A stretch of 64,000 nt of DNA. Origin: Girardinichthys multiradiatus (taxonomy: Eukaryota > Chordata > Actinopteri > Cyprinodontiformes > Goodeidae). This document shows positions 1 through 9,740 of the stretch, in pieces. The notes beneath the pieces are model-generated. The model was given only the letters and a program-made list of their open reading frames with translations. It was not told where the DNA came from and ran no database searches. The stretch covers positions 41,895,363 through 41,959,362 of the forward strand of contig NC_061812.1 in the NCBI RefSeq assembly GCF_021462225.1, written 5' to 3'. A program made the position numbers and the translations under genes. Each line of letters begins with the position of its first letter. Within the stretch, counting starts at the first letter, position 1.

Positions 1-2
1 TC

Positions 3-443
3 CCAGGGCTGGCCTACTTTATTGTGAACACACATCCTTCACACATGCCGGGAGAACACCGGTTAGCTCTGACTTTGGATGAGAATGGTCAATCCAGCTT
101 TTTTGACTCTTATGGATTCTCTCTGGATTTTGAGTTCTACCCGTCAAGCATCGTAACATTTTTAGAAGACAGATCCTCAAAAATATTGTATCATAATAAT
201 CAGCTTCAAAACACTCTGTCCACTGTGTGCGGTCACCATTGCATTTTGTATCTATGTCATAGAGTGTGCGGATTATCACTGCAGCAAGTGTTGTCAAAAT
301 ACACCGGAGATGTGATTAAGAATGCTTTAATGGTATCTAACTTTGTGAAAAAATATCAGAAATGTGTCATTAATCAAAGTTGTACATTTTATACTCACGG
401 AACATGCTCTTTGGAGATGTTTCTGGATTGTTATGGAATTTAA
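3..443 (+). CDS. Polinton adenain-like cysteine protease, C-terminal part
   Basis: In adenoviruses and Polintons this protease (C5-like) matures virion proteins. The frame is open from the left edge, so the start lies outside the window; a GTG at 24 is only an internal valine. Visible motifs are the catalytic histidine in a PGEH context about 17 codons in, an acidic FFDSYG segment downstream, and the cysteine box STVCGHHC at about residue 74 of the visible part, with the preceding glutamine of the N-x-QLQ segment fitting the oxyanion position. It ends at a normal TAA with no internal stop. Usual family length is about 200 residues, so roughly a quarter is missing on the left. It converges on the minus-strand gene ending at 597. 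Confidence 0.8.
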   Translation, partial: PGLAYFIVNTHPSHMPGEHRLALTLDENGQSSFFDSYGFSLDFEFYPSSIVTFLEDRSSKILYHNNQLQNTLSTVCGHHCILYLCHRVCGLSLQQVLSKYTGDVIKNALMVSNFVKKYQKCVINQSCTFYTHGTCSLEMFLDCYGI

Positions 444-596
444 ATTGTCATTTTTATTTCATTGTTTGTTTTTTCTTATGATTTAATATTTGTGTAATGA
501 CATCATATGTTAGTGTGTGAAGTAGAGAACGAAGCTAGACTAGCTATTTTATTGAATAAAAGAAATAGGCTACATGTTTCATTTTCTTATAACGGT

Positions 597-1406
597 TTAT
601 GGTGAAAATGTAATCCATCGGGGTGGTAGCGTCGTCTTACGAAGAGACTTTTTTGACTTCCCATCAGCATTTTTATCTTCCAGCTCGGATCTCGACCAAT
701 GGGGAGAAAGAGTTATCTGCCTTCTTCTTCTTGTTCTTCTCTGCTTAACGCTGGGGGGTGTACCCTCTCCCTCTGTTTTGAACAGTCTATATTCATCACG
801 AGCATAAGGGTTAATGACTGAAGATATGGGGATGTTTACCTCTGACAAGGTGTGTAGAAAGTCAGACCATCCTCGGGGAAGCGGTGCTCCAGATTTTTTA
901 AACGGTAGCATGAGATTTTTCAACAAGTCAATCATGTGGGACCCCTTTACAACATTTCCTTTAAATACAAATTCACCTCGCGAAGTCCAACTCTCACTTC
1001 TTTCGGATAATTTCTTCAAAATAGACTCAGCATTTTTACGGTTATGCTTCGGTAGGCTTTTCAGTACTTCCGTAACAACCTGATCCTTAGGGGCCTCGTC
1101 CTGCCCCGGGCCTTGTTTTTCTTGGGACCGCTCATGCTCAGGAACCTCTGTGTCACGCTGCAGCGTCAAACTCACCCGCTGTTCTTCTTTCGCACCTTGC
1201 TTGAGTAGAGTCAGATAGCTCTGCAAAAGCGCATCGTATTTCTTGATTTTTTCATAAGAATTCAAACCGGGCTCGTTTAATATCGCTCTCATTTCAGCAT
1301 CCAAATTCTCCTCCGCCGTCTGTCTGATGGATGTTTCTGACTGGGTCAGACGCTTGAATTGATGAGGTGAAATGAGAAGTATCTTCTGCGATGTTCTGAG
1401 AGACAT
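597..1406 (-). CDS. Conserved Polinton accessory protein, function unknown
   Basis: An intact 269-codon frame from ATG at 1406 to a stop at 597. The N-terminal third is helical and charged. The middle holds a block beginning near residue 116 (LPKHNRKNAESIL, then a WTSRGEFVFKG segment) that I recognise as recurring in Polinton-encoded proteins of animals, where it is followed by a GW-x-F motif, as here (GWSDF). The C-terminal ~50 residues are strongly basic, with an R-rich run near residue 225, suggesting nucleic-acid binding or nuclear targeting. Its ATG overlaps by one base the stop codon of the upstream hydrophobic protein, which implies co-expression. No enzymatic motif is visible and I do not assign a function. 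Family recognition is from memory. Confidence 0.6.
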   Translation of the reverse strand: MSLRTSQKILLISPHQFKRLTQSETSIRQTAEENLDAEMRAILNEPGLNSYEKIKKYDALLQSYLTLLKQGAKEEQRVSLTLQRDTEVPEHERSQEKQGPGQDEAPKDQVVTEVLKSLPKHNRKNAESILKKLSERSESWTSRGEFVFKGNVVKGSHMIDLLKNLMLPFKKSGAPLPRGWSDFLHTLSEVNIPISSVINPYARDEYRLFKTEGEGTPPSVKQRRTRRRRQITLSPHWSRSELEDKNADGKSKKSLRKTTLPPRWITFSP

Positions 1407-1678
1407 TATCTCCTGATTATACCACCCACTAGATCACCGATCAAGGGAGCAAGAACCGTTAAGATGGGGAGAATAAAACCACCTCCTTGACTCTTGAGTG
1501 CCAACTGCTTACCCATGAGACCGGTGTTATTATCACCCGACAATCTGATGATTTTTCTTTGTTTCTTCAATTGTCGGTGTTGAGAGGGCGATAGTTTAAT
1601 GTTACCTTTTAAAATATTCAGAGCAATCTCACACAGAGCCTGAAGAAAGTCGGGTGAGCAGTGTGCGAGAATATCTGT
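1406..1678 (-). CDS. Small Polinton protein with C-terminal hydrophobic segment, 5' truncated
   Basis: On the minus strand an open frame enters from about 1678 and ends in TAA at 1406-1408. It begins with a cysteine-containing helix (DFLQALCEIALNILKGN), passes through a lysine/arginine-rich stretch (QLKKQRKIIRL) and ends with a glycine-rich hydrophobic segment (GGGFILPILTVLAPLIG) followed by arginines. This basic-then-hydrophobic layout recurs in small Polinton proteins; a membrane-active or virion role is possible but unproven. The N-terminus is lost at the ERV-A junction, where the retroviral RT frame runs on into this DNA in a different register. The frame is not marked by a single long ORF because it lacks its own start. 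Confidence 0.6.
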   Translation of the reverse strand, partial: TDILAHCSPDFLQALCEIALNILKGNIKLSPSQHRQLKKQRKIIRLSGDNNTGLMGKQLALKSQGGGFILPILTVLAPLIGDLVGGIIRR

Positions 1679-2405
1679 CCCTGCATTCCTCAGCTAAAGG
1701 AAGGCAGAAAAATACATTGGCCAGATCAATGCAGGTAAACCAGCAATGGTCAGGGTTAAGATTTGTCAGAGCCACATAGGGATTGGGCACGGTAACGGTA
1801 GGGGTGGCCAAAGCTGCATTTATGGCCCGTAAATCATGTGCCATGCGCCATTTACCTGTCCCTTTTTTCTCCACTGGCAAAATGGGTGTGTTCCATGAAG
1901 AGGAATGTGCGGACTCTAAAACACCTGAGTTCCAAAGGCCTTCCACTGTATCTTTAATGCCTAATTCTGCTGCTGGTTTGTGAGGGTATTGGGGCTTCCA
2001 TATTGGTTGGTCGGTGGTTAACTGAAAGGTAATGGGGGAACATTTAATCAGGCCTACTTGTGTGGGCCCCTCTGCCCAGAGAGTGAAAGGCATTTTTTCC
2101 ACAACAGCAGCTGCCAGTGGATGGTCTGTTTTTTCCCTGCCATGGTGTCTGTCTAACTGACCATGCTCCAGTGTGCCCACATCCGTAGATTGGTTGAATA
2201 TGCAATAAGTATTACCTGAGGGCGAGTAAAAAAGGTCAGGGGTTGCCAAAGGCTGCCAATCCTGTAGGTTCAGGGAGCGTTTTAACACAACTCCAAGTTC
2301 ATGTGCTTCATGACCTGGGTGCAGAGCTAAAGAGACATGAGGCACGCCATCAGACCACATGAAATGAACCTCGGCCACCACTCCTTCTGGTGTCTGTGGT
2401 GGCAA
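1679..2405 (-). pseudogene. pol: ERV-A pol: spacer and N-terminal reverse transcriptase, truncated
   Basis: The frame from 2405 downward encodes a PR-RT spacer and then the RT fingers. Recognisable blocks are KPQYPHKPAAELGI, the VEGLWNSGVLE segment, SSWNTPILPVEKK, WRMAHDLRAIN and FTCIDLANVFFCLPL. The last block carries the first catalytic aspartate of retroviral RT. Homology ends with LAEECRD at about 1680; the remaining 15 or so codons of the open frame are Polinton sequence read in a foreign register. No YxDD box, RNase H or integrase follows. A ~1-nt register change separates it from the protease frame upstream, so it is a broken fragment. Confidence 0.8.
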
Positions 2406-2423
2406 TGTCCCAGTGTGTACCCT

Positions 2424-2985
2424 CTAACTCGTCAGCAAAGCTTTCCTGGTAGCATTCACAATTATTTCTATCATAAAACAAGGTGACATGCGGGGGGTCA
2501 GGAGGAGGTACAGAGTGGAGACCCAGGATTTCCACCGATGGAAAGCCGAGAGAATGCCTCTCTGCACGGTGGTTTCAGGTTGCAGCAAAACCCAGTATAT
2601 ATCAGCCATTGAGTCCTGCAGTGGCTGGAGGAGGTACTGTCCATGTAAAAAAGAAGTGTTATTGTCACAAAATAATTGGATGCCATTGGGAAGGTGAACC
2701 TGTAGTCCATCAGTCTTGCATAAAATGGTTGCTCCCAGTTTTATTAACATGTCTCTCCCCAGTAAATTTACTGGTGTCTGTGGAGACTAGGTAACTGTGA
2801 TTCAGTGTCTGTCCACCAATTTCAGTCTTTAAAGGCTTGGTATATGGCAGGACCTGTTTTGCCCCCGAGAACCCCATGACAGTTGTAGTCCTGGTGGAGA
2901 GTGTTTTTGGAGGAGCCTGTTTGATGGTTGAACATGTGGCCCCAGTGTCCACCAGAAAAGGAAGGCTATTTCCGGACACAGTCAC
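2424..2985 (-). pseudogene. pro: ERV-A retropepsin (pro) remnant
   Basis: Aspartic protease that in retroviruses cleaves Gag and Gag-Pol. The active-site segment FLVDTGATCST lies about ten codons after 2985, followed by a flap-like region (MGFSGAKQ) and the second half of the domain. The frame is the same as the end of gag, with TAG at 3052-3054 and a second stop (TGA at 3040-3042) between them. The protease ends prematurely at 2710; the remainder (LQVHLPNGIQLF region) continues in a shifted frame between 2750 and 2424. The DTGA motif makes the identification firm; the frameshift and extra stop make it non-functional. Confidence 0.75.
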
Positions 2986-3051
2986 AGACAGCAGGGGGTC
3001 CGCAGTCCCGCTGTCTTCTGGGGTCGGTGGGGACCTTCAGTGGTGCTCAGG

Positions 3052-5084
3052 CTAGAGACTAGGCTCGTCCCAGGCCAGAAATTGGAGTTGTGGTCCATAT
3101 GCACCGCGTGCTGGGCCACCTCTGCCTCTGTATGGACGGGCCGGACGAGCCATGGCGGGACCATAACACCCATACCCTCCGGGTGAACCATTCTTATGGG
3201 GGCAATCTCGGGCCCAGTGTCCAGGCTCATTGCAGTAATAACACACATCAGCATTACCCAGTCTCCTCTGTGGTCCTGTCTGGAATCCCCTTGCTCTTAG
3301 CCCTCCCCGTCCCCCAAAACGACCAGCATGTCCCTGATATGGGACCGGGGCCTGATGCCACTGTCCTGCTGTTTCTCTATTTCCAGGAAATGGAGGAGCC
3401 TGAGGGGGCTGAGACACTGCACCGTCATACATAATTTGAGATGTTTTCCCCTCCTTCTTCTTTTCCCCAACCTTCTGTTTAGCTTCTGCTAATTGCATTT
3501 TCAGGAGCTGAGTTTGTAACGTTTTTAATTCACTCTCCTCATCTTGTTTTGCCTCTTTGAGTTTAGAGAAATGATGCATCAAATGGCGATCCCATACTCC
3601 AGGCTCTGATCCAGGGAGGTCGGAATTATCTTCCATATTAGTTTCAACCTGCAACTGTAACCCTCTTAAAACAGCATCCCGGAACCAGTCCCTTTGGGGA
3701 CCAGCTCTGTCTGGATTAGTTCCTGTCTGTGTTTGCCACACGGATTTGCACTGATCTAAATATTCTCTAGGATTTGTGTTTGCCTTCCACTCAAATTTTG
3801 GAATGGTACGTCCTCTGGTTACTGGATACATTTGTCTAAGAGCCATGATTATAAGAGTGGAATATGCAGTAAGTGGGACCCCATCTGGTACTGCTATTGT
3901 ACCTGCAACAAGCTCTATGTCCCTACAGCTGTGTGGCTTCATGCATCGCCCAGCAATGGCCCTGTAATCACCTAGAGCTAATGTGGTGCCTGCTGTCAGG
4001 GAGTCTAGAGTCTGTAAACATATAGATCGGAGGCAATTTGTCACACAAAGTGGTAAGATCTCCCAGTGTAAAAGGCTTGTATCTATTTGCCCCAAATTGT
4101 TGTTGGAACAGTGGACCCATATAAGAAGATTTGGACTGGGTTCGGGGTCTCATGTTATAACCATGTCCAGCGGGGGGAGGAGTAGTCTCAGGTACTAGTG
4201 GCATAGCTTCCTCATTTTCAATTGGTGACTGATTCTGTACTGTAATAGGTGGTGCCTGCATAGCAGCGTCATGATAAGTTACTGGAGTCAGTGGTTCGTC
4301 ATTTATCCATTTCCCTGACACTGACATATTAACTGAGCCCTCATGTTACATCTGATTTCAGAGGTGTGACCAATTCCATATCACTAGGTGAATGGGAAAT
4401 ATACGGGGTGGAACACTTTTTTGGGCCAGAAGCTGGCCGCATTTTGTCCCGTAATACCCGGTCAGCAAATGGGTCAGTTAATGGATCCTGTGAAATTAAG
4501 GAACCTCCGGATAAGAGTACAGACCCATCAGTGGAATGTGAGCAGACAGAGGTGGGGGCCGAGCAGGAGGGGTCAGGAGGAGGCTGAGCAGTTACTGGCG
4601 GTAAATCACACACGCTGACTTTTCCCCCAGTTACTTTCAGCGTGGGATATAAGCCAGTAAGGGGAGAGGTGGGGGCCGTGTGGTGTGATAGAGTGGGCTG
4701 ATTTGGTAGAAAGTCATATGATGGTGGCATTTCAACTGTACTGCTATTTTTAATCTGTCTACTTTTCTGGTCAGTCATCGCATGGTCACAACTTTGCCAC
4801 AACATTCCCATCTGTGACCAAAATTTTCCATCTTTTTCTGCTTTGTCTCTCAGTTCTTTCCATTTTCCTCACCTCAACCATCTGCTGTCTCTACACTGTT
4901 TGTCAGCCAAGTCTCTCTACTGTTTTGCATTTTTTTCCTTCAACCAAAACCACTTGCCAATATTTTCTCTATCTGTCTTGCTCTTTCCATCTTTTGACAA
5001 TTCTTCCTTTATTTTAGAATCCATCCGTTTAACCAACTTCTGTTCCTCTCTGTGTTCAACTGTTTTCTTAATAGCAGTTTTCAT
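3052..5084 (-). pseudogene. gag: ERV-A gag, broken
   Basis: Structural polyprotein. A plausible ATG at 5084-5082 starts a lysine-rich matrix-like frame that meets TAG at 4917-4919 and a further TGA before continuing in register through an ATG at 4811. The second section has a PPSY motif, of the PPxY late-domain type, and a proline-rich stretch. Two register changes follow (between 4341 and 4327, and near 4000) before the capsid and nucleocapsid part, which contains a single CCHC zinc knuckle (CYYCNEPGHWARDC) in an RG-rich basic region. It ends at TAG 3052-3054, in frame with pro. Two internal stops and two frameshifts mean it is a pseudogene; matrix homology itself was not recognised, only position and composition. 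Confidence 0.75.
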
Positions 5085-6425
5085 TATTAACAGCTGATTT
5101 TCTATGGTTTTCTATGAATCATTCTGTTCTTTTGCACTGATATCCATTTCTCTATTAAATTCACTTTCCATCTTATGACAACTACTATCCTTTTTTCTAA
5201 AAGATATATTTTTAATGCGTTATCTCAGTCACTCACTCATTCAGTTCTGACCAACCTCCAAGACACCAGAACACATTCAACCCCCAGAAGCCTGTTTTTA
5301 GTGGCCAGTGTGTGTCTCAGCTCATGAACTTAAACTATAAATCTTGTCTAATTTTTGCTGGTGTGTTTTGTGTCCAGCTCATTCACTCTTTAACTCTAAC
5401 AAGTCTGATGTTGTTGGTTTATTAATACCCAACTCACAGCTCATTAATTTTTTAACCCTAACAAGTCTGTTTGTTGGTTATTTATCCAACTAGCAGCTCA
5501 TTCTTTTAACTTTTATTTCTGTCTGATGTCGTTGGTTTTACCCAACTCACAGCTCATTTATTTGTATATCTTACGGTGTTATCTCCACCGCTTATATTGT
5601 TCCTTCTGTATTTATACAGACGTCTATAATCTGAGTTTTCACAAATAAATATTTCCGTTACACATCAAAAGCAGCAATCAGCAGTCTGTCTTTCGTTATC
5701 ACCGTTCGGTTTCTGGACAGAAAGCTGCATTCAGTCGCCTGCTTATGAGAGTCGCGCTGCTCTCCAGTCATACACAAATTTTCACTCACTCCGCCTAAAA
5801 TGTCTGTAACACAGATAATTTCCTCTGCGCACAGCTCATGAGTTTTTTACCAAAAAGCCTGGTCTTGCTGAATTCCTGTATTTCAGCTCACAATTCATCA
5901 CTTCACAGGACTTATTCTCAGACTATGTGCTTGTTCTTTTATTACGTCTGTAATCCGGTTTTACTGAGGCAGAACTCACGTAAAACACGGCATTCACACC
6001 CAAGTGTTTTGTCTGATCTTAGTGTATTTACTTTTCTGTAGAATTTGAGGTTTCTCACTCTCCTCGGGCCTCCAACCCAGCTAACAGTAGTCCTCTGTCG
6101 AGGGTTACTCTGACCCGCCACGTTCGAGAAATTACTATATTTTTCCACACAACACCACCACTAAGTCTTGTAATTCTCTTAAAACAACATCCTATTCACC
6201 AGTGTAAATCCTAGTCAACATTTATAACACTCCTTTTTCTTAAGTTTTGGCAGACTTCAGACTTACTTAGACATCAGACACAATATTAATTTAGCCTATC
6301 GAAAATCCAAAAGCAGAGTTTGATTAAACAAGTTCTGCTTACCTTTTCTGTAGTTTTTGGCTAGCCTGTGTCTGATGTCTTTTGGTCCTCGTCAGTGATC
6401 CCAATTTTTCACCTAATTCTTCCAA
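5085..6425 (-). other. ERV-A untranslated leader
   Basis: About 1.3 kb between the primer-binding site and the putative gag start. It is AT-rich with repeated short blocks related to 'cccaactcacagctcatt' between about 5370 and 5560, possibly degenerate tandem repeats. No long open frame with recognisable content is present on either strand. In exogenous relatives a leader of this kind carries packaging signals and the splice donor, but I cannot place them. Confidence 0.5.
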
Positions 6426-6443
6426 ATCCCGGACGAGCCCCCA
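6426..6443 (-). promoter_or_regulatory. ERV-A primer-binding site, tRNA-Pro
   Basis: The minus strand reads TGGGGGCTCGTCCGGGAT, the 18-nt tRNA-Pro primer site known from gammaretroviruses such as MLV. It follows directly after the LTR end and starts the leader. It sets the orientation of ERV-A and the right edge of its LTR. Confidence 0.92.
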
Positions 6444-6921
6444 ATTATCGAAGCCGTCTTTGCTTCCCCGGGTCCGTTGATTTGGGTACAGGTTTCAAAA
6501 GAGTGAAATAAACACAAAGTACAATCAACTTTGAGTTCGCCTCTGCGCAGAGTGAGAGAGATAGACTCCAGTGAAAACCTATGAGTCCAACTCTGCCCTC
6601 TCTTCGCTTCTCAGCTCGTTTTATTCAGTCTCAAGGGTGTGTTCAACATATACATATATCGTGTCACTCATGTATATAGCATAACATTTCCTTAGGTCCA
6701 AATAAGGAGTGTTTCTAGTTGTTCCCTTCTGGCAAACTCATCTTTCCCTGTCTCCCCCATCCTCCATCTATTTACGACCTTGCCCTCTCTTTACTCTTTC
6801 TCCCTTGTCATTCACCAATTTATGACTTTGCAGTTTTTATGCTTCACTCCCTAAGCTTGACCCCCTTATGCTTCACTCCCTAAGCTTGACCCCCCCCCCC
6901 CCCCCCCCCTATTTCCACACA
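6444..6921 (-). repeat. ERV-A 5' LTR
   Basis: On the minus strand the U3 starts near a TGTGTGGAAATAG sequence (about 6921), passes a G-tract and two 29-bp direct repeats, then a TATA-like segment (tatatacatgag at about 6672) and an AATAAA polyadenylation signal at about 6620, and ends next to the primer site at 6443. This is the usual U3-R-U5 order. The terminal dinucleotides do not match a perfect TG...CA, so edges may be off by a few bases. There is no second LTR in the window. Confidence 0.65.
6837..6909. repeat. Two 29-bp direct repeats and a 20-base C tract in the ERV-A LTR
   Basis: Units at 6837-6865 and 6866-6894 are nearly identical (ttatgcttcactccctaag core), as in duplicated retroviral U3 enhancers. 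The second runs into an uninterrupted C tract at 6890-6909, which is likely to be length-variable and to cause sequencing slippage. Confidence 0.85.
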
Positions 6922-6931
6922 TTCCAGTTAC

Positions 6932-7031
6932 ATACATAGATAGTTTATATTCTACATTACACACATAGATAGTTTATATTCTACAATGCACACATAGATA
7001 GTTTATATTCTACAATATATATATATATATA
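6932..7031. repeat. 29-bp tandem repeat (3 copies) and AT dinucleotide run
   Basis: Three copies of 'catagatagtttatattcta' spaced 29 bp apart (motif starts at 6935, 6964 and 6993) run into an (AT)n stretch at about 7015-7031. This borders the outer edge of the ERV-A LTR. Confidence 0.85.
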
Positions 7032-8226
7032 AACAATATTAGAGAACATTCACATGCATTTAATGATTTCTTACAGATAAATACTTACTTCTAAAGATGG
7101 CATTGTACTTCTGAGAATCGTTAGAAGCAGATTCAACAATTTCTTCGTTTCCTGAAATATGTACCGACATGTTTTTCTTGTCATTACTGGTATTTTCATT
7201 GTAACAAGTTTAAACTAGAGTTCTACTAGTATTTTTCAGTGTAACAAGTTTAAACCTTTTTTAGCTGTAGCACACTTGACGCTTGACAATGTACACAACT
7301 CTGAGGTCTCTGTGACTACTGTGAAACTAAACCTGTTTTTACTGCCAACACACTGAAATGAAAAAAAAGAGGTCCAATTACCATATTGGCTATTCATTGC
7401 ACTGTTTCTTGTGGACATAACTCAGTGAGCTCTGACATGGGAAGCTGTCTCTGTAAACTTTACCAAAATCAAAAAACAAGAATTTCCTTTTAGAAGCATG
7501 TATTAGTAATGGGAAACCAGCGAACGTTGATATACATCAGGCCCTGGGGGTCTCACCTGTTCATGAACCTACATATTGACTCTTTTGGAGCGGGGGGTTG
7601 GGAGAGTTCTAATTACTTTATAGCCCTGTGTCACACACTTGGTCAGGAAATTGAATCAGAAGGCCGAGGGTGATGTTGACTGGGAGTTCAGTTACAGAAT
7701 AACTGTTTCAATAAGTCTCTCAATAACATTTGCTCTAAGATGAAAAAAAAAATGTTTTAGAAAAGCTACAGGTAACTAAAATTATCATTCCTTTTCCTAA
7801 AATGGAGTCTCTCATGATTCAAAACAAACACATCATCGCTAGAGTCAATTTATAACTTGGAAACAGTATACCGAGGGCTCGTAAAGTTTTTCTGTTAATT
7901 TCATATTTGTCTTACCTCTTTCTCCTGGCTTCCAGTCTGTTGACGCAGAAGTGGAAGGTTTGCTCGTTCCAGCGATGTAGGGAAGCACAATCTTTATTTA
8001 CTTTTAGGTCTTTTCTATTTTGAACTGATTTAGACTGGCTCATATATTCAGCAAATAGGTCCTGCTGTAAAGCAAAATGAACTTACAATTCTGTCAGGTT
8101 ACACAGTTCAATTTATTAGGATTTCATGTGACAGGCCAGCATTAAGTTGATTATACCTTTATAAATATAAAAGGATGCATGTCTTTTTTAGATGTATTAA
8201 CGCCTGAAAAACATACAGATTATTAA
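7032..8226. other. AT-rich sequence without recognisable gene
   Basis: Short frames only, none with recognisable content. No repeat family was identified by eye. Confidence 0.4.
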
Positions 8227-8335
8227 TAACACCCTTAAACACACCCCTGGGTTGTAATTGGTTCATTTAAGGCCTTCCCTGTAACACCCTTAAACACACC
8301 CTTGTATTATAATTGGTTCATTTAAGGTATCGCCC
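8227..8335. repeat. Two ~56-bp direct repeats
   Basis: The block 'taacacccttaaacacaccc' followed by 'attggttcatttaagg' occurs at about 8227 and again at about 8283. The function is unknown; it may belong to the edge of the repeat cluster that follows. Confidence 0.7.
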
Positions 8336-8495
8336 CTAATGACGACAACCAATCAGCATCCACGGTTACGCCCCTCGGACACACCCCGGTTGACCCCATG
8401 ACCTCCCTGCCCCCATCACCCATGACCCCCCTTAAGGCCAAAGGTCACCTGTCAAAAAGTTTGATTAAAGGGTGTATTTTAGTCTCTCTCATGAG

Positions 8496-8800
8496 AAAGC
8501 GCCTGCATATGGCGGAGATAGTGAAAGCCTAACTATCTAAATAGAAATGCCTGCTGAGGCATGATTGAAAGCGCCTGCAGATGGCGGAGATAGTGAAAGC
8601 CTAACTATCTAAATAGAAATGCCTGCTGAGGCATGAATGAAAGCGCCTGCCAATGGCGGAGATAGTGAAAGCCTAACTATCTAAATAGAAATGCCTGCTG
8701 AGGCATGAATGAAAGCGCCTGCCCATGGTGGAGATAGTGAAAGCCTAACTAACTAAATAGAAATGCCTGCCAAGACATCATTGAATGTGCCTGCGGATGG
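8496..8800. repeat. 72-bp tandem repeat, about 4.2 copies
   Basis: Units begin at 8496, 8568, 8640 and 8712, with a partial fifth to about 8800. Each contains 'atgcctgctgaggcat', which can fold as a hairpin (ATGCC stem), and 'gcgcctgc..atggcggagatag'. Units differ at only a few positions, so the array is fairly young. The TGCC...GGCA hairpin resembles those in the YR-element repeats at 8.83-9.0 and 41.2-41.7 kb. Confidence 0.9.
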
Positions 8801-9000
8801 TGCTTTCTTAGCTTTTTTTTTTTTTTGAAGTGCGACGGAGGCACTGAGAAATGAATTCATTGCTGCGGAGGCAATGATATCGTGCCGCGGAGGTATCGAC
8901 AATGAATAAATTGCCAGGGAGGGAATGAGGATGATATTTTGTGCCGCAGCAGCATCGAGAAATTAATACATTGCTGCGGAGGTAATGGGGATGATGAAGA

Positions 9001-9399
9001 GTTAAGCAGAGAAGGCAAGGAGAGTGAAGGAGAGGCTAGCAAGGGAGTAAGAGAGGAGAATCGAACCCATGAGAAAAAAAATTATGAAGATAAATGATTA
9101 AGATGTGACGGCACCTGATAATAAGAAGCATGAAGTGAAGACTAGGAAGAGGAGTTTATAGATAAAGTTCATATCTTTGGCGCTCGGACAACGGTGGAAG
9201 TTAAGCAGAGAAGGCAGGGAGAGTGAAGGAGAGGCCAGTGAGGGAGTAAGAGAGGAGAATTGAACCTATGAGAAAAAAAATTATGAAGTTAAATGATTAA
9301 GATGTGATGGCACCTGATAATAAGAAGCATGAAGTGAAGACTAGGAAGAGGAGTTTATAGATAAAGTTCATATCTTTGGCGCTCGGACAACAGCGGAAG
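9001..9399. repeat. Tandem duplication of a ~199-bp unit
   Basis: The block starting 'gttaagcagagaaggca' and ending 'gcgctcggacaac.gcggaag' occurs at 9001 and again at 9200, with only scattered differences. It lies inside the YR-element fragment and matches, inverted, the 40.97-41.16 kb region. Confidence 0.9.
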
Positions 9400-9652
9400 A
9401 CATGGATGCCGATAATGACATGAGCTTGAATGGACATCTAGGATTAGAATTGGAGATGTCTTACCCCCAAAAATGGCCGAGGTGTGGGCCGAGGCTGAAA
9501 TAAAAACAGTATGGGAATGAAGTTGGTCTGACTGGCGGGCGTAGAGAAGGGATGATCTTAACCTGAAAGATAGCAAAGAAAATTAGTGAGCCTGACAAGG
9601 AGTGAAAGGGCTGGACTGTACCTGACAAGACAAAGAGAGGGATGAGGCGTGT

Positions 9653-9740
9653 GCCTGACAAGGCATAGAGAGGGATGAGGCGTGTGCCTGACAAGGCGTA
9701 GACAGGGATGAGGTGTGTGCCTGACAAGGCGTAGAGGGAG
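9653..9740. repeat. 33-bp tandem repeat, about 2.7 copies
   Basis: 'gcctgacaaggc.tagagagggatgaggcgtgt' starts at 9653, 9686 and 9719. The same unit appears inverted at about 40795-40875, confirming that this segment and the 40-42 kb element share ancestry. Confidence 0.88.

Larger units (their letters stand above)
1..1678. mobile_element. Polinton/Maverick DNA transposon, terminal part
   Basis: Three genes in the compact, virus-like arrangement of Polintons lie here: an adenovirus-type cysteine protease on plus, and on minus an accessory protein and a small hydrophobic protein whose stop and start codons overlap. Polintons also encode a family-B DNA polymerase, integrase, packaging ATPase and capsid proteins; none is visible, so this is a fragment that runs off the left edge and is cut at about 1678 by ERV-A sequence. 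No terminal inverted repeat is seen. The three-gene set supports the family call; whether it is a virus-like (adintovirus) or transposon-like member cannot be told from this part. Confidence 0.8.
1679..6921 (-). mobile_element. ERV-A: gamma/epsilon-type endogenous retrovirus, 5' half
   Basis: Read on the minus strand the order is LTR (6921-6444), tRNA-Pro primer site, long leader, gag with CCHC zinc knuckle, DTGA retropepsin, and the N-terminal part of reverse transcriptase. Sequence stops at about 1679, before the YxDD active site, where Polinton DNA begins; the rest of pol, env and the 3' LTR are absent. Gag and protease share a frame separated by TAG, as in gamma- and epsilonretroviruses that use readthrough. 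Several stops and frameshifts show it is inactive. The LTR edges are approximate because no clean TG...CA pair or target duplication was found. Confidence 0.8.

Noticed and set aside
4814..5097. Plus-strand frames rich in S, F and L
   Set aside because: They are the complement of the lysine-rich ERV-A gag N-terminus and have no features of their own.
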